Made by a program: the position numbers and the translations under genes. This document shows, piece by piece, positions 35,954-48,512 of a stretch of DNA of 64,000 nucleotides; position 1 is the first letter of the stretch; every line of letters begins with the position of its first letter. The stretch lies in NCBI GenBank assembly GCA_024803745.1, contig JANJXV010000002.1:38151001-38215000 (forward strand), read 5' to 3'. The DNA comes from Megascapheus bottae. Taxonomy: Eukaryota > Chordata > Mammalia > Rodentia > Geomyidae. The notes beneath the pieces were generated by a model. That model had not been told where the DNA came from and did not search any database. It worked only from the letters and a program-made list of their open reading frames with translations.

Positions 35954-38900
35954 CCAGCAGCGATCTTACCCTATTTATCTAGTCTTGGTATTAGTGAGAA
36001 GTGACCCTCTCCAAAAGAATGACATTTCTGATCTATTTGTGAAAAATGCCACCTCACCAGCTTGATTTGCATGTGCTGTGTAGAGGTACAGAGGAATTCT
36101 AGGTACCTGGGATCCATGACTACAGAGGACCGTCAGCTGGGTCATAAAGTGGAGGAGCCCTCCCTTGTCGATAATTGATCTGAATATGGAGTGAGTTCCA
36201 CTTGTGCTTCTGACTGCCATGTAAGTGATCTGGAAGTTGCTCTGTCCTTGAGGCTATTGTGGACACTTCCTGGATGCTCCTAAATTTTGTTCTCTTGCCC
36301 TCAACAAGGGATAAAAGGTGGTGGTGGTTATGGGTTGGCAGTTGAGGTGTGCTTCTCTTCTGTTCAATGATGTGACTGCTAACCTTTCATCCCATTTTAT
36401 GATAGGTGTACTATAACATGGCCATGGAAGTAGTTTAATCTCAATGTTGTCTGATCATTTGATGTGGGCAGGATCTTGCTCTTTGGGAAATAAGGCTTCC
36501 GCCCTCTGACACAGTGAGCTCCAGCTAGCAAAGTGGAGGAGGCCAACACAACGAGGGTTCACACTCAACAGTGGTTACTCTATGGCACTGTCCTTTTAGT
36601 CATGTTTAGGTCTTGATCTTGTCCTTCTTTCTAGTTTACCTGGTCAGTCATTTGATGGAACAGGTTACGGAGGAGGCAAAGACTTGATTGACCAGGTACT
36701 GAAGAGAGAAGGAGGTACCTGAAATACTTATAGAAATGAAGATGAGATAGCTGGTCTCTGCTGGGTTTGCACAGAGTCTCCAGGAGCAGAAACAGGCTAA
36801 CATAGGGCCATCAATTGAGCTGAAAATAAAAGTTACTTCTGGACAATAAGATAGGAGTTGGAGACACAGTTATTTTAGTGCCTCTCAGTAAGGAGACATT
36901 CATGGAGTGCTTTATGAAGACTACCTCAAGATGTGCTTGGACCATAATGAGAAACAAACATACATATATAGACTTTTTTAAATGAGTGGAGCCCTGATAT
37001 TTTTTGCCCTATTAGATGGAGCAAACAATCCTTACAAAGACCAGTGTATTCCTTTTTTTCTGAGGAAACTGGAGAAAATGGGTGAGGCCATCACCAAACA
37101 AGTTGACCACTTCTGTAGAAGAGGAATGAGCAAAGAGCAGAGTTGGGCCTGCAACAGTGCCACAGGCCACAGTAAACGTGACTTTGCAGAAGTCTGTATC
37201 ATTACCAGGCAGTGTCCAATGACCTCATCACTCACAAGAAGGGCAAGGTGCTTCCTTGTACTTGCAGCCATTGCTGGATGTGGAGTTTTTCCAGTTGAGG
37301 TTCAGGGTAAATCATGACTTCTCCATTCCTTGAAGGCAAGACCGTGCCTTTTACAATATTTACTACTTCTTCAAAGAATGCTAAACAGTTTTGGTTCTAT
37401 ACTTTATCTTACATCTATACTTTATGTCTACTATGAAACATGGGAAGGCACCTCCCACTCCACCCCTCCCCCCGCAAAAAAAAATGCCTGGTGTCACTCT
37501 TCAGGTTTCCTCTGATGCCTCTGAAAGATTGAGGTTTTTTTTTCTGTATGTGTTTCTTTACATGTCTGGTATTGCCTTTATAACTTCATGTTATCCTGCC
37601 CCAGGGGAGATGTTAGGATTATTTTCTTGTATTTCTAATAGAAGGGTAAAGGCTGGAAAAAAAAGACAGGAAGATTTATGGCATTCAGAAGAGGGGTCAT
37701 TGTCACTGCTGACAAGCCAGGCTTTATTGCCATGGTCAGCCAGGACAAAGCACAAACTTTGTTTTTCTATCTGCTCTTAATGTTTTTCTCTTCCTAATGG
37801 GGGAATCACTGCTTTCAATATAGGACATTTGTGATGGACTCTTCTTCTTTCTATCATGGAGGGAAATCCATGGGTCCAGCTTTATAAAATGACACTATAT
37901 TCTTGGCTTCGGCACCCTTTAGCATCTGGATTCAACTGATCTATGAAATCTATCCCTGTTCTCCTTTCTTCCTATAGTGTAAGTACTGTAAGATTTGGTA
38001 AGGCCATACCTGAGCATCAACAACCATTGGAAAAAGAAATTCCTCTTCACTTATAGATTTGAATTCCATGTATCCCCAAATCCATAGAAAGCCCAGGTAT
38101 TTTCTTCCTCTCTTTTAGATTCCCAAGTGAGGGAGTAGTTAGCGGTTGAGTCTCTGTGTGCTCTCACAAAGCATTTTTGCGCACCTATTATGTACTAGGT
38201 AAAATGTAGATGATTTCTCTTACACAGTTAACTTGTGATGGTCTTCCTCATGCTTTAGAAAGTTAGAACTTATTGAGGAGATGGGAAATTCTCTTTCATT
38301 CTCTGTCTTCAGCCTTCAGCTCTGGGTGTCTCTGTTCCAAAGGCCTAGATCATTCCTCCACACCCCCACCCCCACCTCCCACAAATCTGGTATGCCTATC
38401 GGCTTACCCTATTAGTGCTACAGAACAGTCCAGTAGGTGTCTTATAATTTGCTTTACTCTGCCACCCACATTTCTTTTTCCTCCCTAACTCTTTCTCCTC
38501 CACCAGTTTTAGGTAAGTTGCTTTATTTCAATGAAACCATTTTCATTGCTCCTTGTGGGGAGGGGTTTGAGGTGTTCCAGCCATATTAGTTTTAATAATT
38601 ACTGCTGTTGGATCCTGGCTTTTCTTCATTACCAGATGCATTTCATTCTTTTGGTTGTTCACTTCTTACTATGTTCAACCCTGGGGAGCCCCTCCCTCGG
38701 ATATCAGCTCATAGATTAGATACTTCCAAAGACTATCAGTCCTGTGACTTCTTAAAGCCACGGTCTTATATCCATATGTCCTCTGAATTCTTATCTTCTA
38801 CAAAAAGCTATGTTTTGATCAGGAAACATGGAGCTGTGATAACTTGCTAGTGAAAGTCACAATGGCATCTATCTATACTAAACTCCCTAGTTGAGTATTC

Positions 38901-41900
38901 ACTATCAAAGAGAAGCAAGTGTTTTGGGGGGAGTCCTTACTCTGACTCAAGTCTTCTCACGGAGTCCATGTGTATCTTTTGCAAAGTAAAAGACTGGGCT
39001 TATTTTACTATTTATTTTTTCTGGGTGTTTTTTTTTTTGCCCCGTTTGTCTTTAGTAGTGACTGTTAACAATAAGAATGTAGTAACTGCCTCTTATGCTT
39101 TATTTGACAGCATTATGTTGGCATCCATATCAAGCACAAGCTCCCGACATGCTTACTATTGGAAGAAAAACCCTCCTATAGCGTGGACCAGATGCTTTGC
39201 CATTGCTGTACATAGTGAGGCATGTGGAAATCTTTCTGAACCAGGGTCCTCTATGGCACTTCCGTCACCAGGAATGCCGAGATCTTCCACTTGGTTCTTT
39301 TGTGGGAAAATTTGCTTGAGCCCTCTGGTCCAAAGATGTTGAAACTATCCATTCTGGCTTGTGGATTCGCTGATTCCTTAGCATCATTTTTATTTTCTGG
39401 GGCTCTTCCTCTTGGCATGAATGCTTCCTCTTGGCAGTGGCATGAATGGCTTCTGGGAAGTCTCCTCATATGAGGTCTCCTTGTCCCTGTAGCTGGTGTG
39501 TTCTTGACTTTTGGACAATTGACTGGTGATGATTTCTAACTAGGATGGTTTTCATTTGGAATTGTTTAGCAATCTCTACAGGAATAAATGAGAAGAAAAG
39601 CCTCAAATTTCATTCCATTCTGAAGTTTACCAGGGCTTTGGTACGATGTGCTATCTTTATGGATGAGAATTGTGTGGCTTCAAGTGAACAAAGTTTATAT
39701 CCTATGGTATGTTATGTTCTCTTGGACCAATGGGGGAATCTTCCATGGAGTGCTTCAAGGTTCTGAGCAACTAGGGAATCTATACCACTATGTAGCTTCT
39801 TGGCTTTAGGAAAGAAAGGTGTTTGATTTCTCTCTGTACTTTTAGCACACATTTGGCATATTATAATTTAAGTGTGCCTTCCATTTCATTGGACCTCCAG
39901 GGAGCTCAGATGGATCTGTTTCAGGGACTCTCCGCTCTTTTCTGCCACCCTTCCTCTAATTGTTTTCATTTTTCCTGATCTTTGGGATAACCAATTTATA
40001 GCAATAAAATCTTGTTTAGTAAACCTAGCACACCTAGGGTTTATGTTTATACTCTATCGTCCCTCTTTCTGCATCTTTCACAAGGGGATGAAATCTTTAT
40101 GATGTGCCATATATGAATAATAATTTTGACTTCCTATATAATCTGCTGCTCCCATGATCAATTGTCAATATTATTAGAGACATGAAACCTTTCTACGTCA
40201 TCCATGAGACATCACTTCTTCTTTTTTAAACCAAGGCTACAAGTAGGCACCTTTCTTTTAAATCCTCCCTTTGGCTCTCAGTATTGCTGTTTTTGTGTCC
40301 GACAAGCCATAGTTATAAATGAATATGGGTGGTTGTTTTTCTTTTGCTTTATAAAGTGGTCCCTCCCAGGGAGAATGAGTCCCCCAAGGACTAAGGAGTC
40401 TTATTTCTCATTTTATAAGCCAGGCAGACCCTTTCTAATTATATTCTAAGAGAGACTGTCACCAAGAGCATATTTCACAGGAGTCCAGATGATAGAGGCT
40501 AAGAGCAGTGAGAACCACATTTATTATATGAGCCTTCGCTTAACTACTACTATGTTGGTACAGGCTAGGAGATGAAAGATGCTGGTGGGAGTTGAAGTAG
40601 GAATGCTAGAAACTGCTTTACCATCAGTGACTTAGAAGCTAAGCTAGCACAGCAAAGTTGTTTTTTTTTTTTTTTTTAGAAACTTTGGTTCCTGGGCCAT
40701 TGCTTCAATCCAGACTTCTTAGGTTTTTTCTCCTGCTCAATCTCTTCTAGTTGTTCACAGATATAGTTAGACGCAGCTCTCCCCCTGCACACCTTTTCTG
40801 GTTAAGATCAACACCAGGCATGGTGACTCTTTCTCGATATCTCAAGTGTGTTTATTTAGACTGGTAGATGTTTCCTATTACTCCTTAAAAAATTAAACCA
40901 TTTTACAAAAGAGAAGAGTATAACATTCTTATCAGGAAGTGGAGATGAGTTAAAAAGAAGTGTGCTGACAGCTATATGTGTGACCCTCTGAACTTTTATT
41001 TCTTCTCCCTCAGCTTTTCAGTGCACATGAGTACTCTTTAAGGTAATATGACTGGAGATAGATGCACACCCATTATTTTTTTTATCTTGAAAATCCCAGT
41101 GAAACCATCTGCCTTTCCATACTTTGTTCTTCTCAGCTTCTAGTAAATAATAGGCATTAGCCACATCCTGTTTGCAGTGAAACAGTCTAGTAACTTCTGT
41201 AAATTTGTGCAATGTGAGTCTAATGCTAGAAAGAGAGATCAATGACCTTTGTATCAATATGGCTATGAAGTTTCATCAACTACAGGTTACAGACATCCCT
41301 GGGAATTTACCTATTATCTCATTGGCATTACCTTATTTTAGGCCTTAAGGAAATCTTGCCTGGATGGTCTGCTTCCAGTCCCTATGTTAAAATAATCCTT
41401 CTTTCTGTCAAAGCCACTAATACAAACCCTGAAGATAAACTCCTTCTCCCTTTGCTTAAAATCCTCTACCAGTTCCCACTGCTTCCAGCATGCAGACACA
41501 GTCAGCAAACTTGACTGGTGGAATCTCTGCATCACTGTCATTTCCTATCTTTTTTTTCCCCAGGAATTTTCAGATTTGCACTTAGTGACACACTGTGTAT
41601 TTCTGCACCTTCTTTTCACTGAGAATGCACTTTATCTTCCATCTTTTCCTAACTTCTACGTATCTTCCTGTAGACACTATCTCCAAGCTACCCAGAACTC
41701 TTCCTGGGCCATCATATATCTAACTTCTCGGAGATATTCTACTGGAGGTGGGGAAAAATTAGAGAGTGCGTGATATGTACTCACTAGGACAAACATGGGA
41801 AGTTATTCCAACCACTGCTGGCAGATTGTGTGAGGAGACTCTCACACAAAACAAGCATGGCAACCCACATCTCTGGGACAAAGAAGGTGAATGGATACCG

Positions 41901-43014
41901 CTCCTCCTCCTCCTCAGATGATTTTGAACTGCTCATTAGATACTATGATTTCTTTAGAAAAGCCATTTTTTTGTTCCAAAAAGGATGTAAAGTACCACAC
42001 AGAGATAACATTCAATCACACTGAAGAAGAGTTACATCTATCATCCAGTGTGGCAAGGTTAATATTTTTAAGAGGCTAATATTTTTCTTTACCATGTTTT
42101 TGAGAAATTGTAAGCCATGCAAAATTTCAGAAGCAATTCTCCCTTATTTACATGTAAAATGACTTCACGTATAATTGGATTCAAATTGAATTCTCCTTCA
42201 GTGTAACTTTAAACTCTAGCATTCACATTCTTTGTGAAATATGGGCTATGTTGTTAAAAAATTTATTAATAAAAATGATTAAAATCCTTAAAAAAGACAT
42301 GAGGCACTATTATACAAAGAGATGAGTGGAATTAAAACAAAAAGTAGCTAGAGAAACTCTAACCAAAGAAAAAAGAAAAGTGACTTGAAACCAGAGAATG
42401 AATTTCACTACCTCATTATGCATTTGCCAGAGGGGAGCCACATCTGTAGCTCTAACTGATTTCACTTAAAAGAAAAATGTGATCATTACCACAGACCTGT
42501 GATTAAGGAGAAGTCATTCAGGAGGCTGGATTCTAATAGGCATTTCTAGCTGACCAATCCCCACAGAAACTTTAGATTTCTTTTACCTGTGAAGGATTTT
42601 CTAAGAGAATCAGCCCAATGTTTGTAAATGCTGATGGAGGAAAACCTGGAATAATTTGTTGTGGGTCATCAAAGCCTTTTGGATGCTATTGATTAGGTAG
42701 CTTTTTACCCCACCCTACCATTTCTGTTTGCCCAGATTTTGGTTATACTTGGACTTTTATTTCCTGCTTTAAAACTCTCCACACTGTATTCCATCACCCT
42801 GTACTCTCCTTGCCTGAGTCCTTTCTCATAAGATATCATTTCTGTTCTTTGATGGGAGACAGAGAACTAAAAGCTAAGTTTGGAGTAGATTTTATTTCTT
42901 CAACAATCTGCTCTGTGCCAAGGATTGAGTCCATACCAAAGATGGCAACGGTGGGAAGAGAGTGCGCCTCTAAGCAAGTGCTAGGCTACATGGTTATACA
43001 TGTAGATACAAAAA

Positions 43015-43015
<1 letters not shown>
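33371..43015. other. Large unassigned, SINE-free block
   Basis: Nearly 10 kb in which I find no dimeric SINE, no young L1 tail, and no open frame over about 130 codons with a recognisable motif. Only a TG repeat (35.9 kb), short T runs and possible weak L2-like phrases (38.16-38.28 kb) stand out. It could be old unique DNA or a decayed endogenous retrovirus; I saw no reverse-transcriptase or protease motif and cannot decide. Confidence 0.4.
35919..35951. repeat. (TG)n microsatellite
   Basis: About 16 TG units. Confidence 0.96.

Positions 43016-43058
<43 letters not shown>
43016..43058. repeat. (ATCT)n microsatellite
   Basis: Ten or so atct units without interruption. Confidence 0.96.
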
Positions 43059-44066
43059 CGCAGTTCAGATCAGTTTGTGGAATGTTTCACCTTAGATTTA
43101 CGTGTATTTTTTTTATTATAAAAAAGGAATTAGTCCCTGGGATTCTCATGATGGGAATCTGTAGGTCCTGAAGGCATGTATCCTGGAACTCACTGGATGA
43201 GCCAGATTGGAGGAACCTTACTAGAGTATCCCTTGCTTGCTCAGTTTAGGGAGCTAGGGGGCATATGTGGAAGGCAACTTCTTCCTGCTTGTGATGTCTT
43301 TGCTTCTTCTCCACAAAGCAGGAGACAGAGATGGCCACTATGATTTTTATAAAAGATGCTCTGGTGGGGGATTTTCTTCTCTTTAGGATGAGATTGTCTT
43401 TTTTTTAAACCTCTTTTGAAGGTGCAGAGTTTGTATGAATGGAGATATTTCAATCCTAGCACAGTTGGTGTAGCTATTGGATGTTGATTCTTTTTTTTTT
43501 TTTTTTGAGAATTAGAGTGTGGGATGTTGGGAACAGCCAACTCCTCATTTCAAAGTACTCCCTGCTTCGTTTATTGTATACTGACTCAGGCACATAGCAG
43601 CGACACTAAAGAACTCCTAGGAACTAGTCACTTAGAAGCTACACTACTGGCCCTCCTGATTTTGGCCTTTGTCCTGACCCATTGCAAATGGAGAACTTAG
43701 CACAACAGGCCTCAGGTTGTGCCGTGTGTTCTAAAAGGTTAGAGGACAGGAGACTGTAGGTGTTCTAAGGGGAGGGACCATTATCACTAGGGATCATATG
43801 TTTGAAATTCCTGGTTTTAGATCTGTTTGGTTAGAGTATTGTCCTATGTAGTGGCTTCTCTGCTTATCTCTTATTTAATAGCTTTTAGTCTTCATTATTG
43901 GTCCAGAAATCTGGGTGGGTATTCTATTTCTGGGAAATGAGATGATAATTACTGCAGAGTCTTTACTATAAAGCAGTTACTATAGGTTTTTTTTTTTCTG
44001 TACCCATTCAAGTTTTGCTTCCTTTTCACCTGCAAATGCATAGAACCCATGTGTAGACCCCATGCT

Positions 44067-44117
44067 TGGGGGGTGGAGATGGAGGGAGGGGAGGGATGGG
44101 AGGGAGGGAGGGGGGAA
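44067..44117 (+). repeat. G-rich (GGGA)n tract
   Basis: Repeated ggga/gggagg units with more than four runs of three or more G on the plus strand, hence G-quadruplex potential. Followed by an A-rich run. Confidence 0.8.
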
Positions 44118-44327
44118 AAGAAAATAAAAAAATCATAAGAAGGATAAGAAGAGAGGCATATTCCATTGAAACCTTTTTATGAAGTAAAGGGAAAGCTTTC
44201 TGAAGACCTGATCTTCCTCTTTCTATCCTGTAGCCACCTATGAGAATCCTTCAAAATAAAATGAGATTTTATTAAATGAAAACATTTTCAATGAATGAAA
44301 ATTAATAGCACTGAATCCTTTTTTTTT

Positions 44328-44420
44328 TTTTGGGCAGTACTAGGGTTTGAACCCAGGACTGTGCACTTTGTACACTTGCTAGGCAAGTACCCAACCATTT
44401 GAAGCATATCTCCAGTCTAC
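44328..44420 (-). repeat. ID-like tRNA-derived SINE monomer
   Basis: A T run, then gtactagggtttgaaccca, cttgctaggcaagtaccca and the final atctccag. Classic reverse ID-type body without a Geo half. It ends the 18-kb SINE-poor interval. Confidence 0.7.
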
Positions 44421-45164
44421 ACTGAGTACTTTGTTTTTATGTAGCAGACTTTGCAATCTCTGGTGACTTCTGGTGGTATTTGGGCACTGGCCTCTTGTTG
44501 TTGATTTCCTGACACCACCTAGCTAGATTTTTGCTTCTATTGGTCCACCTTCTCCCAGAAGAAAGGATTTGGAGTTGTCACTAGAATATGGAACCTTCTT
44601 GGTTCCTATCTGTAGTCTTGGTCACTGCTTGGCAGGAGCTCCCTGATCTCTGCTGTCTCTTTTAGCCTTTCTCAGCTCTCTGATATCACTGGTTCCTTTT
44701 TTTCCTTACCATTGTCACTCCCCCCCACCTCCCCTCATCCAGTACCTCAAAATAGGATGACCTCCAGTCACTCTCCTCACAGTAGAGCTAGGGCTAACAT
44801 TTTCATTATTGAGAGGAGCTCTGGATAGGAATGTTTATCCTTTTTTTATTCCGACTTCCTCTCTAAGTAAAATAAATGAAATGAAATCAGGAAACCCAAA
44901 CTTGCATTATAAAAGGCTAATTGGTGTGTATGCGTCAGGTTACCTTCAGTCCCCCGGCAACACAAACAGCCGTAGACCTTGATCCTCAGATGTAGCCCAT
45001 CAGCTATTGGTGACAAGTATAATTTCTCACTATTAGACCGATCCACTGTTGGTCTGGAATATGTAGGGCAAAGTGTGTTGCTTCTGGGAAATGAGTTGGC
45101 AAGTATCAGTCTCTTTGATAGGTTAGTTACTGTAGCTTGTTCTGTCCCTGCTTAAGTTTTACAT

Positions 45165-45325
45165 TCTTTTTTTTTTTTTACTTTAATTTTATATAAGTAG
45201 TTGTACAAAGGAGTTGCCATTCAACAAGAGCAGTTTTGAATATAATGTGCCTTAGTCAGTGTCACCTGTTTGAACAATCTCCCCTTTCCCTGCCAATCTC
45301 CACCTTCCCTCACTTGATTTGGTAG
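45165..45325 (-). repeat. Older L1 3' end
   Basis: A T run, then tttatataagtagttgtaca, aaggagttgccattcaacaa and a C/T-rich complement of a purine tract. Resembles the complement of an L1 3' UTR terminus but is diverged from the young copies at 50-58 kb. Confidence 0.5.
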
Positions 45326-45661
45326 GCTAGGCATCTTATTTTTGACTGCTTGTAGCACGTGTGTAAGGCCATGCATTCCTGAGAGACACTGGTGGTCATG
45401 ATTTTATTGCAAACTCTGCTATGTAAAGCCCTCAAATTTCTCACATCCTGTCTCCCAGTGTCATCATCTTTAAAAACAAGCAAAGAATACTACTTGTCTA
45501 GTAAGCTTCCTTGGCTTCATGGGTTTTCCAGCATTGGTGTGGAGTCCCTGGTGAATTATTTTCTTTCTCAGTTTGAACCCTTCCAAAGGCTGCTCAGCCT
45601 TACAGCTCTCTGTGAATCTCTTGCTCTACTCACTTTTGTCCTCATACTTGTTCATTTTCAC

Positions 45662-45790
45662 TAGTGTATATTAATTGTACAAAATAATGGTTTTCATTAA
45701 GACATGGTAACACATGTACATAATGTACATTGATCATATTTATTCTACTTTGTTGCCCTTTCTGGCTCCCTCACCCTGTTGAGTCCTTTG
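45662..45790 (-). repeat. Older L1 3' end, second type
   Basis: ttgtacaaaataatggtttt, cattaagacatggtaacaca, catgtacataatgtacattg match the general form of rodent L1 3' UTR complements. Confidence 0.5.
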
Positions 45791-46174
45791 GTTGAGGTGT
45801 CTTTTAGAAAAGATGTAAATTTCTCATAGAGAAAGGTGATAATTTTTATGCTGAGTTTGGCTTTTTTGTTTGTTTTCTATTTCTTGTGGTCTTTAGTTGA
45901 ATCAATTTTTCAATCAATGACATAGTCTTTTTCATTTTTAACTTTTTTACTTTTGTCCTTTAGGGCTGAATTAAACTTTGATCATGTCCCATGCATTCTT
46001 TGAAGGGTAAAATTTTGTGTTCCCACCATTTTCCTTTGGGAGAAAACTCAGCCTAGTCATCTCTGGTTTCCATGTTTTTTTTCCATGTTTTTCCTATTGG
46101 ACACCATCATAGCTGGATGCGTCTTCGAATATCTCTTCCTGGGAAGGCCTACCTCTTGTTTCTTTGCCTGTTTC

Positions 46175-46365
46175 TTTCTTTTTTTTTTTTTTGCCAGTCC
46201 TGGGGCTTGAGCTCAGGGCCTGAGCACTGTCCTTGGACTTTCTCAAGGCTAGAGCTCTACCACTTGAGCTTCAGCACCACTTCTTTTTTCTATGTATGTG
46301 GTGTTGAGGAATCGAACCTGGGTCTTCATACACTCTACCACTAGACCAAACTCCCGGCCCCCAAC
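46175..46365 (-). repeat. IDL-Geo dimeric SINE
   Basis: T run, gccagtcctggggcttgagc, ggcctgagcactgtccttgg (Geo), the linker ttttttctatgtatgtggtg, and the ID-like half gaatcgaacctgggtcttca to gaccaaactcccggcccc. Confidence 0.92.
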
Positions 46366-47285
46366 GTCTTGTTATTCAGATAATTTGGTTGGTACTGAGA
46401 TTAACTTAACCAGTCATTAGAGAGTTAACTTTCTTCTTTATTAAGACAGTGAACAGGATCCAGTGGGAGGACTGTTTTGGTTATTATGACTTCAGAACTC
46501 ACACTCCCTAAAGAGGGCTGATCCATCTTTGGAGCAGTAGATTAGACTTCTCCATGTAAGGAGTCTTCATATTGTATTTTCAAAAATATTCCTGTTATTT
46601 TTTAACCTCATAGACCTTTTTGATGGCCTTAGGTTTAGTGTTTTTTTTATTAATAAATTGCATTGGCATCTTCTCCTTTAGAAAGTTTTTTTTTTCTCTT
46701 TTTATCAGCAAAGGTTATCCCCTGATCATAGAAATAACTTTGCCAGGTAACTAAAGTCATGGAAAAGCACTGATTTCATAAGATGCTGTTTATCTATTCT
46801 AGCATTGCAATGAAAGTAATTAAAAAGGCAAAACAACTCATGAAAGTTATGTGGTTTTCTGTTTTCATTTTCTATTATCTTTCCTGATCATGCATAGGTA
46901 CAATTTTGATGGAGACAGTTTGGGTAAAACTTTGAATAAAAATATTACATTGTGTCACTCTGATAAACAAAGTGTTTCTAATTATTGCATAGTGCTTTAT
47001 TGCTTTTGTAATTTTGGTGACTTTTAGCTTTCCTCTTCGCTTTTATAAAATCAAGACAGGAAGCGTCATTGTGTATGGATAGTAGTTCTCTCACTTGATC
47101 TCACTCCCTAGAATTGGAAGATGTTGTTGTTGCCATGGCTTTAGTAGAAGCATTTTCTTGTTATTTTTTCCAGGATGATGAATCATTTAAAATTGTGGAT
47201 GGTCTAGAGCACAGTGGTTGAAGAAATGGGCTCTTTTCCAAACAAGAAAACTCAGATTTAGAACTTACAGAATTTGTGTGAATGA

Positions 47286-47525
47286 GTCAGGCATGGTGGC
47301 TCATGCCTGTAATCCTAGCTACTCAGGAGGCTGAGATCTGAGGATCATGGTTCAAAGCCAGCTCAGGCACTAAAGTCCCTGAGACTCTTATCTCCAATTA
47401 ACCACCAGAAAACCAGAAGTGGAGCTGTGGCTCCAGGGGTAGGGTGGTAGCCTTGAGCTGAAGAGCTTAGGAACAGTGCCCAGGCCCAGAGTTCAAGTCC
47501 CATGATTGACAAAAAAAAAAGAAGT
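47286..47525 (+). mobile_element. B1-Geo dimeric SINE, young-looking, full length
   Basis: The most consensus-like B1-Geo copy here: gtggctcatgcctgtaatcc, ctactcaggaggctgagatc, tctccaattaaccaccagaa, then the Geo half from ccagaagtggagctgtggct to catgattgac and a ten-A tail. A perfect 17-bp target-site duplication, agaatttgtgtgaatga, lies at 47269-47285 and 47526-47542. Confidence 0.96.
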
Positions 47526-47811
47526 AGAATTTGTGTGAATGACTTGGTAATTAACACCCCTGAATATTATCCCTATAAAAAGTTTCCTTGGTTTTCCCTT
47601 TTGTCTTAGACAGCGTCCTTTACCTCTGCATCCAGGAAGCCTTTGTAAATGCCCCTGTTGTCTATGATGCATAAATCTTTGCTACTCAGATTGATATTCA
47701 AAGACTGCAATCTAGAGACTGATGTTCAAAACTAGTCTGGGCTGACGAATGGCACCAACCATGAAGAAAAAAAGCCAAGGAAAGTATAAGGCCCTTAGTT
47801 AAAGAGCCACA

Positions 47812-47834
47812 AACACACACATACACACACACAG
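47812..47834. repeat. (CA)n short repeat
   Basis: Short imperfect CA array at the end of an A/G-rich, weakly SINE-like stretch (about 47690-47810). Confidence 0.8.
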
Positions 47835-47899
47835 AGCTGAAGGATTCTAGAGTTCCTCATGACTCTTATTACAAAATGAAATTTACAATACTAGAGCAG

Positions 47900-48090
47900 G
47901 GCTGGGAATGTAGCCGAGGGATATTGTGCTAGCCTAGCATGCATGAAGCCCTGGGTTCTATTCCTTGGTACCACATACACAGAAAAAACTGGAAGTAGTG
48001 CTGTGGCTCAAGTGATAGAGTGCTAGTCTTGAGAAAGTTCACGGATAGTGCTCAGGCCCAGAGTTATGCGCCAGGACTGGCAAAAAAATT
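47900..48090 (+). mobile_element. IDL-Geo dimeric SINE
   Basis: ggctgggaatgtagccgagg, cctagcatgcatgaagccct, ggtaccacatacacagaaaa, then Geo from ggaagtagtgctgtggctca to gccaggactggcaaaaaaa. An 11-bp target-site duplication, tactagagcag, lies at 47889-47899 and 48091-48101. Confidence 0.94.
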
Positions 48091-48311
48091 TACTAGAGCA
48101 GTTCCTACAGCCTCTGTGGATGAAACTTCAGCAGAAGGGTCACAATGAGGTACTAGAAGTTTCTGTGTTCCACTCTTATAGATCAATATGTGATTTTTTT
48201 GGTTTTTATTTTTCAGGTTTCATTATCTTTGAGGGGACAGAATGTGTTTTGGTGGAAGGAAAACATGCTGTATTGCTAATTTTTAAAAAGGGAATACAAA
48301 AAAAATCCAGA

Positions 48312-48512
48312 TTTTTTTTAAACCAATCCTGGGCCTTGAACTCAGGGCCTGAGTACTGTTCTTGGGTTTTCTCAAGGCTAGCACTCTACCACTTGAGCTG
48401 CAACACCACTTCCAGCATTTTTCTATGTATGTGGTATTGAGGAATCAAACCCCGGGTTTTCGTACATGCTGGGCAAGCACACTACCACTATGCCAAACTC
48501 CCAACCCCCAGA
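48312..48512 (-). repeat. IDL-Geo dimeric SINE
   Basis: T run, caatcctgggccttgaactc, the Geo complement, the linker atttttctatgtatgtggta, and the ID-like half ending gccaaactcccaaccccc. Oppositely oriented to the copy at 47900-48090. Confidence 0.92.

Noticed and set aside
36982..37317. A 111-codon frame resembling a gene fragment
   Set aside because: Considered as a processed pseudogene, but I could not match it to any family and the surrounding frames are closed.
38968..39342. A 124-codon frame in the SINE-free block
   Set aside because: No recognisable domain, no splice context, and a length expected by chance.
43523..43800. A segment starting tgttgggaacagcc, reminiscent of a rodent LTR start
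   Set aside because: No matching end, partner LTR or primer-binding site was visible; similarity of a dozen bases is not enough.
48048..48440. A 130-codon plus-strand frame
   Set aside because: Spans the end of one IDL-Geo SINE, unique sequence and the start of another; a SINE-derived chance frame.
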